Below, one piece after another: positions 57,532 to 64,000 of a stretch of DNA of 64,000 bases. The stretch is from Hypericibacter adhaerens (GTDB lineage Bacteria; Pseudomonadota; Alphaproteobacteria; Dongiales; Dongiaceae). Position 1 is the stretch's first letter; every line of letters starts with the position of its first letter. The translations under genes were made by a program, and so were the position numbers. The notes beneath the pieces are model-generated. The model was not told the origin of the DNA. It did not search any database and saw only the letters and a list, made by a program, of their open reading frames with translations. The DNA is taken from contig NZ_CP042582.1 in assembly GCF_008728835.1 (NCBI RefSeq), positions 2,879,001 through 2,943,000 on the forward strand, written 5' to 3'.

Positions 57532-58515
57532 CTACCGCTTCGCCGGATCGCCGCCGGGCTTGCTGGCGAAATGGTGGCTGGCCTCGATCAGGCGCACGGT
57601 CGCGGTCTTGGAGCGCATCACCATCGAATGCGTGGTGGCGCCGCCATGGAAGCGGCGCACGCCGCGCAGCATGGTGCCGTCGGTGACGCCCGTCGCCGCG
57701 AACATCACGTCGCCGCTGGCGAGGTCAAGCAGGTCGTATTTGCGGTCGAGATCGTTGACCCCGAGCTTGTGAGCGCGGCCGCGCTCGTCATCGTTGCGGA
57801 ACAGCAGGCGACCCTGCATCTGACCGCCGATGCAGCGCAGCGCCGCCGCCGCGAGCACGCCCTCGGGCGCGCCGCCCGAGCCCAGATAGATGTCGATGCC
57901 GCTGTCGGGCCGCGAGGTCGCGATCACGCCCGAGACGTCGCCGTCCGAGATCAGCAGGATGCGGGCACCGGCGCCGCGCACCTTGGCGATCAGGTCGGCA
58001 TGGCGCGGCCGGTCGAGGATGCAGGCGACGATGTCCGAGACCTCGACCTTCTTGGCCTTGGCGAGATTCTTCAGGTTCTCGCTCGGGCTGGCATCGAGAT
58101 CAACCACGCCCGTCGGCAGCCCGCCGCCGACCGCGATCTTGTCCATATAGACGTCGGGCGCGTTGAGGAAGCCGCCCGCCTCCGCCATCGCGATGACGGC
58201 CAGTGCGTTCGGGCCCCCCTTGGCGGTGATGGTGGTGCCCTCGAGCGGGTCGAGCGCGATGTCGATCTTGGGTCCGCCGGCGCCGACCTTCTCGCCGATA
58301 TAAAGCATCGGCGCCTCGTCGCGCTCGCCTTCGCCGATCACCACGGTGCCGTCGATATTGAGCCCGTTCAGCGCCTGGCGCATCGCGTCAACCGCGGCCT
58401 GGTCGGCGGCCTTCTCGTCGCCCCGTCCCATCAGGCGGGAGGCCGCCAGCGCCGCCGCCTCGGTGACGCGCACCGCTTCCAGCGCCAGATTGCGGTCCAT
58501 CTCATGCTTGGCCAT
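57532..58515 (-). CDS. glpX: Class II fructose-1,6-bisphosphatase
   Basis: A 327-residue phosphatase of gluconeogenesis. GlpX motifs: GTVVIGEGERDEAPMLYIGE, the metal-binding ALDPLEGTTITAKG, VMDKI-like YMDKIAVGGG, ISDGDVSGV and GSGGAPEGVLAAAALRCIGG. The N-terminus MAKHEMDRNLALEAVRVTEA is typical, and length matches the family. It lies 78 bases downstream of hom on the same strand; glpX after hom is a frequent alphaproteobacterial order, which suggests cotranscription. Confidence 0.96.
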   Translation of the reverse strand: MAKHEMDRNLALEAVRVTEAAALAASRLMGRGDEKAADQAAVDAMRQALNGLNIDGTVVIGEGERDEAPMLYIGEKVGAGGPKIDIALDPLEGTTITAKGGPNALAVIAMAEAGGFLNAPDVYMDKIAVGGGLPTGVVDLDASPSENLKNLAKAKKVEVSDIVACILDRPRHADLIAKVRGAGARILLISDGDVSGVIATSRPDSGIDIYLGSGGAPEGVLAAAALRCIGGQMQGRLLFRNDDERGRAHKLGVNDLDRKYDLLDLASGDVMFAATGVTDGTMLRGVRRFHGGATTHSMVMRSKTATVRLIEASHHFASKPGGDPAKR

Positions 58516-58593
58516 CGTCTTGTCCCTCGTTGCTATCCTGGTCTGGGCCCGGCCTCTGTCGCGGGCCGGTTGCCCCCGTCGATCGAAAGCCGG

Positions 58594-59895
58594 TCAGGCC
58601 GACAGCGATTCAATGCGGATCATGCGCGGCGGTTCCGCCACCGTGTCGAGCTTGGCGATGCGCGCCAGGGCCCGGCGCATCGAGGATTCCTCGGTCTCAT
58701 GGGTGGTGAGCACCACCGGCACGACCTCGTCGGGCGCGCGGCCCCGCTGCAGCATCGCCTCCATCGAGACGCGCTCGTCTCGCAAGGCCGCCGCTACGTC
58801 GGCGATCACGCCCGGCCGGTCCTTGACCATGAGCCGGATATAATAGGCGCCGTAATGACGCTCCATCGGCGCCACCGGCAGCTTGGCCAGCTTCGAGGCC
58901 GGGATGGCGAAGGTCGGCAGCGCCCGGCGCCGCGCCAGGTCGAGCAGATCGGCCACCACCGCCGAGGCCGTCGGCCCGGCACCGGCGCCGCGGCCTTCGG
59001 CGACGTTCTGGCCGACATAGTCGCCGATCGTCACCACCGCGTTGAACACGCCCTCGACATGGGCGATCGCCGTGTCGAGCGAGACCATGGTGGCATGGAC
59101 ACGCTGCTCGATGCCGTGTTCCGACAGGCTGGCGATGCCGAGCAGCTTGATGCGATAGCCCAGCTCCTGCGCGAAGGCGATGTCGGTCGCGGAGACATGG
59201 CGGATGCCCTCGACATGGACGCCCGCGAAATTGATCTCGCAGCCGAAGGCGACCGAGGCGAGGATCGAGAGCTTGTGGGCCGCATCGACGCCGTCGACAT
59301 CGAAGCTCGGATCGGCCTCGGCATAGCCCAGGCGCTGCGCATCGGCCAGCACGTCGGCGAACTCGCGGCCCGTGCGGCGCATCTCGGTCAGGATGTAGTT
59401 GCAGGTGCCGTTGAGGATGCCGTAGACGCGCTTGATGCGGTTGGCGGCGAGGCCCTCGCGCATCAGCTTGATGACCGGAATGCCGCCCGCCACCGCGGCC
59501 TCGTAGCAGATCGAGACGCCGGTGCTCTCGGCGAGCCGCGCCAGCGCCGTGCCGTGATGGGCGATCAACGCCTTGTTGGCGGTGACGACATGCTTGCCGT
59601 CATGAAGCGATTTCTCGACCAGCGCCTTGGCGACGCCGTCCGAGCCGCCGATCAGCTCGACCACCACGTCTACCTCGGGATCGACCGCCAGCGCCAGCGG
59701 ATCCTCGACCCAATGGATCCGCGACAGGTCGATGCCGCGGTCGCGCTTGCGGTCGCGCGCGGAAACGGACTTCACGCGGATCGGGCGCCCGGCCCGTTCG
59801 GCCAGCAGGCCCGCATGCTCCTGCAGCAGTTTGACGGTCCCCGCGCCGACCGTGCCGAGGCCGGCGATCGCCACCGTGAGCGGTTTCGTCGTCAA
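58594..59895 (-). CDS. hom: Homoserine dehydrogenase
   Basis: A 433-residue enzyme that reduces aspartate semialdehyde to homoserine for threonine and methionine synthesis. The NAD(P) fold opens VAIAGLGTVGAGTVKLLQEH; ELIGGSDG, TANKALIA, GILNGTCNYILTEM and the catalytic lysine region DVDGVDAAHKLSIL follow. The last 80 residues form an ACT regulatory domain (YYIRLMVKDRPGVIADVA), so feedback control by threonine is likely. Length is typical for this monofunctional form. Confidence 0.96.
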   Translation of the reverse strand: MTTKPLTVAIAGLGTVGAGTVKLLQEHAGLLAERAGRPIRVKSVSARDRKRDRGIDLSRIHWVEDPLALAVDPEVDVVVELIGGSDGVAKALVEKSLHDGKHVVTANKALIAHHGTALARLAESTGVSICYEAAVAGGIPVIKLMREGLAANRIKRVYGILNGTCNYILTEMRRTGREFADVLADAQRLGYAEADPSFDVDGVDAAHKLSILASVAFGCEINFAGVHVEGIRHVSATDIAFAQELGYRIKLLGIASLSEHGIEQRVHATMVSLDTAIAHVEGVFNAVVTIGDYVGQNVAEGRGAGAGPTASAVVADLLDLARRRALPTFAIPASKLAKLPVAPMERHYGAYYIRLMVKDRPGVIADVAAALRDERVSMEAMLQRGRAPDEVVPVVLTTHETEESSMRRALARIAKLDTVAEPPRMIRIESLSA

Positions 59896-60005
59896 GATGC
59901 GCAGCCCTTCATGAATGTCCGGAGCCTGAGGATCGTGGGAATCAACTTCGTTCCCCTCCTCCCTTCCTTCTCCTGGGAGAGGATGGGAGCCGGGACGGTA
60001 GCCGG

Positions 60006-61541
60006 TCAGGGTGTCAGAAAGATATCAGCCCGGCGGTTGCCGGCCGATCCGGTGCGGGCGGTCTCGTAATAGACCGGCTGGGTGACGCCGACGCCGCGCA
60101 TCTCGATGTCGCCGCCCTTGACGCCATAGGACATGAGGAGCTTCGCCACGGCCTGGGCGCGCGCATAGGAAAGTCTGGAATTGACGCTGCCATTGGCGCC
60201 GGGAACCCAGGACGCATGCCCGACGATGCGGATATCGCCGCCCTTGGCGCCATAGATCCGCGCGAGGTCATGCAGCACCTCGCGCGCCTTGGCGTTGAGC
60301 TGCGCCGAGCCGTTGGCGAAGAAGATCAGGCCGAGCGGCTGCCCCGAGGGCGGCAGCGTAACCGCGCCGGCATCGACGATCACCGGCTGCGACGCGGTGG
60401 GAACCTGATAGACCGCGAGCTGATCGAGGCCGGGCTGATAGCTGGGCGGCTGAGAGAGGACGCCCTCGCCCGCTGGGACCTGGTAGAGGGGGGCCTGATA
60501 GACCGCCGGCTGCAATGGCGTGGAAGGCGCAGGCGAGCCGTCGAGCACGCCCAGATCGACGAACAGCGGCGGGCGGGCCACCGCCGGCTGTGCCGCCAAC
60601 GGAAGTTGCGCCGGCAATTGCCGCCTCGCCGTGCCGTCGTCGCCACCGATGACGCTGAGATCGACGGTGACCGAACGATTGCTCGAGGGCTTGGTCGTGC
60701 CCTCGGGCTTGGCGGTGGCGACGGGCTTGGCCTGCGGGTAGCTGAAGGGGCCTTTCGGCACGAGACCGCGCGGCGCCGTGGCGGGAACGGTCGGCGGCAG
60801 CGCCGCCTCGGCGATCTGGATCGCGGCCGGCGCGGCGATGGCGAGAGGATCGGCGTCATCGGCCAGTCCCGTTTCGCCGCTCAGGTCGGCGTACTGCCGG
60901 TCGCCCGGCGCCAACGGCGCCGCGTTCGATTGCGGCGTGATGCTCTGCGGCTGGGTCGTGGGCCCGGGCGCCGGCGCCGGCTGCGACGGCTCCGGCAGAG
61001 GCTGCGAGCTCACGGGCGCCGGCGGCGTCGCCGGCATGGGCGGCGCCGAACTGCTGGCGGGCGCGCCCGTGCCGGTGCCCGTATCCGCCCCGGAAGGCGG
61101 CGTGATGGTGGCCGGGCCCAGCGTGGTCCCGCCGCCCTGCGGCGTGATCGGCTGCGGCGGGGCCGGCGGCGGCACCGAGACGTTCGGCTGGCCGCTCAGC
61201 GGCTGGTCGCTATAGACCGCGTTCTGCCGGTCCGAGATCAGGCCGTCGACGATGGCCCGGCGCTGCTCCGGCGGCGTGGCCGGCGGGGGCTCCGACGGGA
61301 CCGTGCCGAGATTGGGGAAGGATTCGTTACCGGTTGCGGCCGGAGCCGTGGAAGAAGCGGCCGGAGCCGTGGAAGAAGAAGTCGTGGTGCTGGGCGGCGG
61401 CTCGTCGCTCGACGAACAGGCCGAGGCCAGGATCGAGACAGCCAGAAGCGCCGCGGCGGATCCCGCGCGGAGCCCCGCGCCCGGCTCCGCCCATCGCCAT
61501 GCCCATCGCCGCCATCCGGCGGCTCGCTTCACCTTGATCAT
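60006..61541 (-). CDS. OmpA-family lipoprotein with long Pro-rich region
   Basis: A 511-residue cell-envelope protein. A basic N-terminus and hydrophobic stretch lead to the lipobox LASAC with Cys42, so it is probably a lipoprotein. Then comes a long Pro/Ser/Thr/Gln-rich, likely disordered region (about 45-395), and a C-terminal OmpA/Pal-type peptidoglycan-binding domain with LIFFANGSAQLNAKAREVL, IRIVGHASWVPG and SYARAQAVAKLLMSYGV. It may tether the outer membrane to the cell wall. The ATG at 61541 is the only plausible start before the lipobox; its ribosome site is weak. Repeated Y-Q-V/A-P phrases occur in the linker. Confidence 0.85.
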   Translation of the reverse strand: MIKVKRAAGWRRWAWRWAEPGAGLRAGSAAALLAVSILASACSSSDEPPPSTTTSSSTAPAASSTAPAATGNESFPNLGTVPSEPPPATPPEQRRAIVDGLISDRQNAVYSDQPLSGQPNVSVPPPAPPQPITPQGGGTTLGPATITPPSGADTGTGTGAPASSSAPPMPATPPAPVSSQPLPEPSQPAPAPGPTTQPQSITPQSNAAPLAPGDRQYADLSGETGLADDADPLAIAAPAAIQIAEAALPPTVPATAPRGLVPKGPFSYPQAKPVATAKPEGTTKPSSNRSVTVDLSVIGGDDGTARRQLPAQLPLAAQPAVARPPLFVDLGVLDGSPAPSTPLQPAVYQAPLYQVPAGEGVLSQPPSYQPGLDQLAVYQVPTASQPVIVDAGAVTLPPSGQPLGLIFFANGSAQLNAKAREVLHDLARIYGAKGGDIRIVGHASWVPGANGSVNSRLSYARAQAVAKLLMSYGVKGGDIEMRGVGVTQPVYYETARTGSAGNRRADIFLTP

Positions 61542-61816
61542 CGCTGCTGCTTTGCTCGTTCCTGTTGCCTCGGCGCCCCTGCCCGGTCGGGCTTCGTGAA
61601 TCGGGGCTGGCGCCGCTTTCCCTGTCGCCTGCCGGTATGCCCGTTTCCCGGGCTCGATGCACCGGCGATTTTGTCCCTTTTTGTCGCCCTTTATGCCCCG
61701 GAATCGCGGTAAAGGGTATGTAGCGATATCATTGGCATAGTCTGCGGCGTTGAGGGCCGTTATGGGCCCTTCGGGCACCCCGCGGCAAGCCGGGCCGGCA
61801 TGATAAGGAAGGCAAT

Positions 61817-63625
61817 ATGGGCGATCAACAGGGCGAGGAAAGAAAATTACCTGACCCGATGGAATTATCGCGGACCATGACCGAGATTGCCGAGCAATCC
61901 CAGCGTCTGGTCGCCGATTTCCTGCAGCGCCAGAGCCATGCCAATGGCGATGCCTTCGGCATGTCCGACCCGCTCAATATCGGCCAGGCCTTCCTCGAGA
62001 TGACGGCGCGACTGATGGCCCAGCCCGAGAAGCTGGTCCAGGCGCAGATGTCGCTTTGGCACGACTACATGAATCTCTGGCAGACCACGGCCCGGCGGTT
62101 GATGGGCGAGCCGGCCGAGCCGGTGATCGCGCCCGCGCCCGACGACCGGCGCTTCAAGGACTCCGCCTGGCAGGACAACGAGCTGTTCGACTTCGTCAAG
62201 CAGTCCTATCTGCTGACCGCACGCTGGCTGCAATCGACCGTGCACCATGTCGAAGGCCTCGACGGCAAGACGCAGCAGAAGGTCGAGTTCTACACGCGCC
62301 AGTTCGTCGATGCGATCGCGCCCACCAATTTCCTCCTCACCAACCCCGAGGTGCTGCGCGCGACGGTCGAGACGCACGGCGAGAACCTGGTGAACGGGCT
62401 GAAGAACCTGCTGGGCGATCTCGAGCGCGGCAAGGGCGAGCTCAAGATCAGCATGACCGATCAGGACGCCTTCGAGATCGGGCGGAACGTCGCGATCACG
62501 CCGGGTAAGGTGGTGTTCCAGAACGACCTGATGCAGCTCCTGCAGTACAACCCGACCACCGAGCAGGTCTATCGCCGGCCGCTGCTGATCATCGCGCCCT
62601 GGATCAACAAGTACTACATCCTCGATCTGCGCGAGAAGAACTCCTTCATCCGCTTCGCCGTCTCTCAGGGCCACACGGTCTTCGTCGTCTCCTGGGTCAA
62701 TCCCGACGAGAAGCTCGCGCAGAAGACCTTCGAGGATTACATGATGGAGGCCCCGCTGGCGGCACTCGACGCCATCCGGGAGGCGACCGGCGAGCCCGAC
62801 GCGAACGTGATCGGCTACTGCCTGGGCGGCACGCTGGTGGCCTCGACCCTCGCCTGGCTCTGGGCCAAGAAGAAGGCCGACCGCATCGCCAGCACGACCT
62901 TCCTCACGACCCTCACCGACTTCAAGGAGCCGGGCGATCTCGGCGTCTTCATCGACGAGGAGCAGCTCCAGTCGCTCGAGGCGCGCATGAACGAGAAGGG
63001 CTATCTCGAAGGCAGCGCCATGGCGAACACCTTCAACATGCTGCGCGCCAACGACCTGATCTGGTCCTTCGTCATCAACAACTATCTCCTGGGCAAGGAG
63101 CCCTTCCCGTTCGACCTGCTCTACTGGAACTCGGATTCCACGCGCATGCCGGCGGCGATGCACAGCTTCTATCTGCGCAAGATGTATCAGGAGAACCGGC
63201 TGGTGCAGCCGGGCGGCATCACGCTCGCCGGCGTGCCGATCGACCTGCGCAAGATCAAGACGCCGATCTTCATGCTCTCCACCCGCGAGGACCATATCGC
63301 GCCCTGGAAGACGACCTATGCCTTGACCCAGCTCGTCAGCGGCCCGATCCGCTTCGTGCTGGCGGCCTCCGGCCATATTGCGGGCGTGGTCAACCCGCCC
63401 GAGGCCGCCAAGTATCATCACTGGGTCAACGACAAGAACCCGCCCGATCCCGAGCAGTGGCTCGCCACCGCCACCCAGCGTCCCGGCTCCTGGTGGCCGG
63501 AATGGGCCCGATGGATCGCGGATTTCGGCGGCGAGAAGATCCCCGCCCGCAAGCCCGGCGACGGCAAGCTCAAGGTGATCGAGGACGCGCCAGGCTCCTA
63601 CGTGAAGGTGCGGGCGGGAAGCTAG
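61817..63625 (+). CDS. phaC: Class I poly(3-hydroxyalkanoate) synthase
   Basis: A 602-residue polymerase that makes PHA storage polyester from (R)-3-hydroxyacyl-CoA. The lipase-like box NVIGYCLGGTL holds the catalytic Cys335; Asp492 in STREDHIAPW and His520 in AASGHIAGVVNP complete the triad. The N-terminal domain and the VVFQNDLMQLLQY / RRPLLIIAPWINKYYILDL segments are those of class I enzymes that need no PhaE partner. AAGGAAGG precedes the ATG. Propionyl-CoA from the microcompartment pathway could feed such polymers, a speculative link. Confidence 0.96.
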   Translation: MGDQQGEERKLPDPMELSRTMTEIAEQSQRLVADFLQRQSHANGDAFGMSDPLNIGQAFLEMTARLMAQPEKLVQAQMSLWHDYMNLWQTTARRLMGEPAEPVIAPAPDDRRFKDSAWQDNELFDFVKQSYLLTARWLQSTVHHVEGLDGKTQQKVEFYTRQFVDAIAPTNFLLTNPEVLRATVETHGENLVNGLKNLLGDLERGKGELKISMTDQDAFEIGRNVAITPGKVVFQNDLMQLLQYNPTTEQVYRRPLLIIAPWINKYYILDLREKNSFIRFAVSQGHTVFVVSWVNPDEKLAQKTFEDYMMEAPLAALDAIREATGEPDANVIGYCLGGTLVASTLAWLWAKKKADRIASTTFLTTLTDFKEPGDLGVFIDEEQLQSLEARMNEKGYLEGSAMANTFNMLRANDLIWSFVINNYLLGKEPFPFDLLYWNSDSTRMPAAMHSFYLRKMYQENRLVQPGGITLAGVPIDLRKIKTPIFMLSTREDHIAPWKTTYALTQLVSGPIRFVLAASGHIAGVVNPPEAAKYHHWVNDKNPPDPEQWLATATQRPGSWWPEWARWIADFGGEKIPARKPGDGKLKVIEDAPGSYVKVRAGS

Positions 63626-63639
63626 AGGCCGCGCCGCTG

Positions 63640-63659
63640 AGGACACGCCGTCCTTTTTT
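63640..63659 (+). terminator. Terminator after phaC
   Basis: AGGAC (63640-63644), loop ACGCC, GTCCT (63650-63654), running into six T residues, 14 bases after the phaC stop. The stem is short but the T-tract is good. Confidence 0.6.
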
Positions 63660-63669
63660 CTTCTGTCAT

Positions 63670-63739
63670 CGCCGGACTTGATCCGGCGATCCAGGGCCAG
63701 GAAGACTGGATCCCCGGGTCCGGCCTTCGGCCGGCCCGA
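63670..63739. repeat. Dispersed palindromes (CGCCGGA type and GGCCGG type)
   Basis: CGCCGGA, CTTGA, TCCGGCG at 63670-63688 is a sister of the element at 57499-57517. A second hairpin with CCGGCC/GGCCGG arms lies at about 63716-63739, and the ends of the unit read GTCATC and GATGAC in opposite sense, as in the long repeat at 37450-37531. The block fills the gap after phaC. Confidence 0.75.
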
Positions 63740-63806
63740 GGATGACAGCAAGAATGGGCCCGGGGAGGACAACAGCGACAAGGCCGCCGCAATCTCGCCG
63801 GATTCA

Positions 63807-64000
63807 TGAATTATGAGTCACGCATGATCCGAAAACTCGTGATGGCGGGAACCGGCGCGCTGGCGCTCCTTCTCGCGAATTCCTTTGCGCCTCCGGCCGT
63901 TGCCGCCTCGGAGGGCTGGTCCGTGGTGCCGGCTCCCTCCGACGACGAGCCCTTCGATGCCGCCTCGGTCACCAACGAGGCCGGCGACAATCTCATCGTC
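63807..64000 (+). CDS. Start of an exported protein (runs off the window)
   Basis: Only about 60 residues are visible. After a short polar start comes a signal peptide (LVMAGTGALALLLANSFAPP, cleavage probably after VAA), then SEGWSVVPAPSDDEPFDAAS in the mature part. Two in-frame starts are possible, 63807 and 63825. The fragment is too short to name. Confidence 0.65.

Noticed and set aside
1-64000. CRISPR arrays, transposases and prophage genes
   Set aside because: No regularly spaced short repeats with unique spacers and no transposase, integrase or phage structural proteins were found on either strand.

Overview
The window is GC-rich DNA from an alphaproteobacterium, probably of the Rhodospirillales. 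This is inferred from codon use, the class I PHA synthase, the gene types and the palindromic intergenic repeats; no rRNA or other marker fixes the taxon. Most genes are intact, closely packed and often overlap by 1-8 bases. No prophage, insertion sequence or CRISPR array was seen.

Layout. 1-5.1 kb: the 3' part of a secreted Calx-beta/VWA/RTX protein, then an AraC-type regulator. 5.1-12.5 kb (minus strand): a bacterial microcompartment locus with two tandem-domain shell proteins, one BMC-H, one BMC-P, a protein of unknown function, a CoA-acylating aldehyde dehydrogenase, a class III aminotransferase-fold enzyme, a short-chain dehydrogenase and an APH-fold kinase. This enzyme set matches the RMM type (aminoacetone / 1-amino-2-propanol) known from Mycolicibacterium and Rhodococcus. 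12.7-17.3 kb: a hybrid CHASE-PAS histidine kinase and an EAL protein. 17.5-20.6 kb: a ModE-like regulator convergent with modABC. 20.8-25 kb: marR-emrA-emrB with a clear operator, and a LysR gene that overlaps emrB at its 3' end.

25.2-34.6 kb: a mixed metabolic stretch with three Fe(II)/2-oxoglutarate oxygenases, an FAD/NAD(P) protein, a DppA-type aminopeptidase, a glyoxalase-fold protein, ArfB, small exported proteins and an amidohydrolase. 35.5-47.3 kb: what looks like one catabolic island built from two convergent operons. The plus-strand arm encodes an alpha/beta hydrolase, a bicupin and a ROK protein. The minus-strand arm encodes a GntR/UTRA regulator, FGGY kinase, zinc-type dehydrogenase, DeoC/LacD aldolase, SDR, a ProU-type ABC transporter and a small unknown protein. 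Both arms are preceded by TGG-starting 11-bp units in tandem that share the half-site TGGTAT, which suggests one regulator controls both.

47.7-52 kb: two paralogous secreted SH3 proteins, a c-type cytochrome, an exported metallo-beta-lactamase-fold protein, a REC-EAL response regulator and tRNA-Glu(UUC). 52.4-64 kb: TetR, an EEP-fold hydrolase, a RidA-family protein, recJ, a frameshifted gene, glpX, hom, an OmpA-type lipoprotein, phaC and the start of an exported protein.

How the genes may work together. In the microcompartment, the SDR would reduce aminoacetone to 1-amino-2-propanol, the kinase would phosphorylate it, the PLP enzyme would act as a phospholyase giving propionaldehyde, and the aldehyde dehydrogenase would make propionyl-CoA. 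The SDR and aldehyde dehydrogenase could recycle NAD(H) between them. A terminator between the SDR and PLP-enzyme genes suggests that the kinase/SDR and shell/aldehyde parts are separate transcripts.
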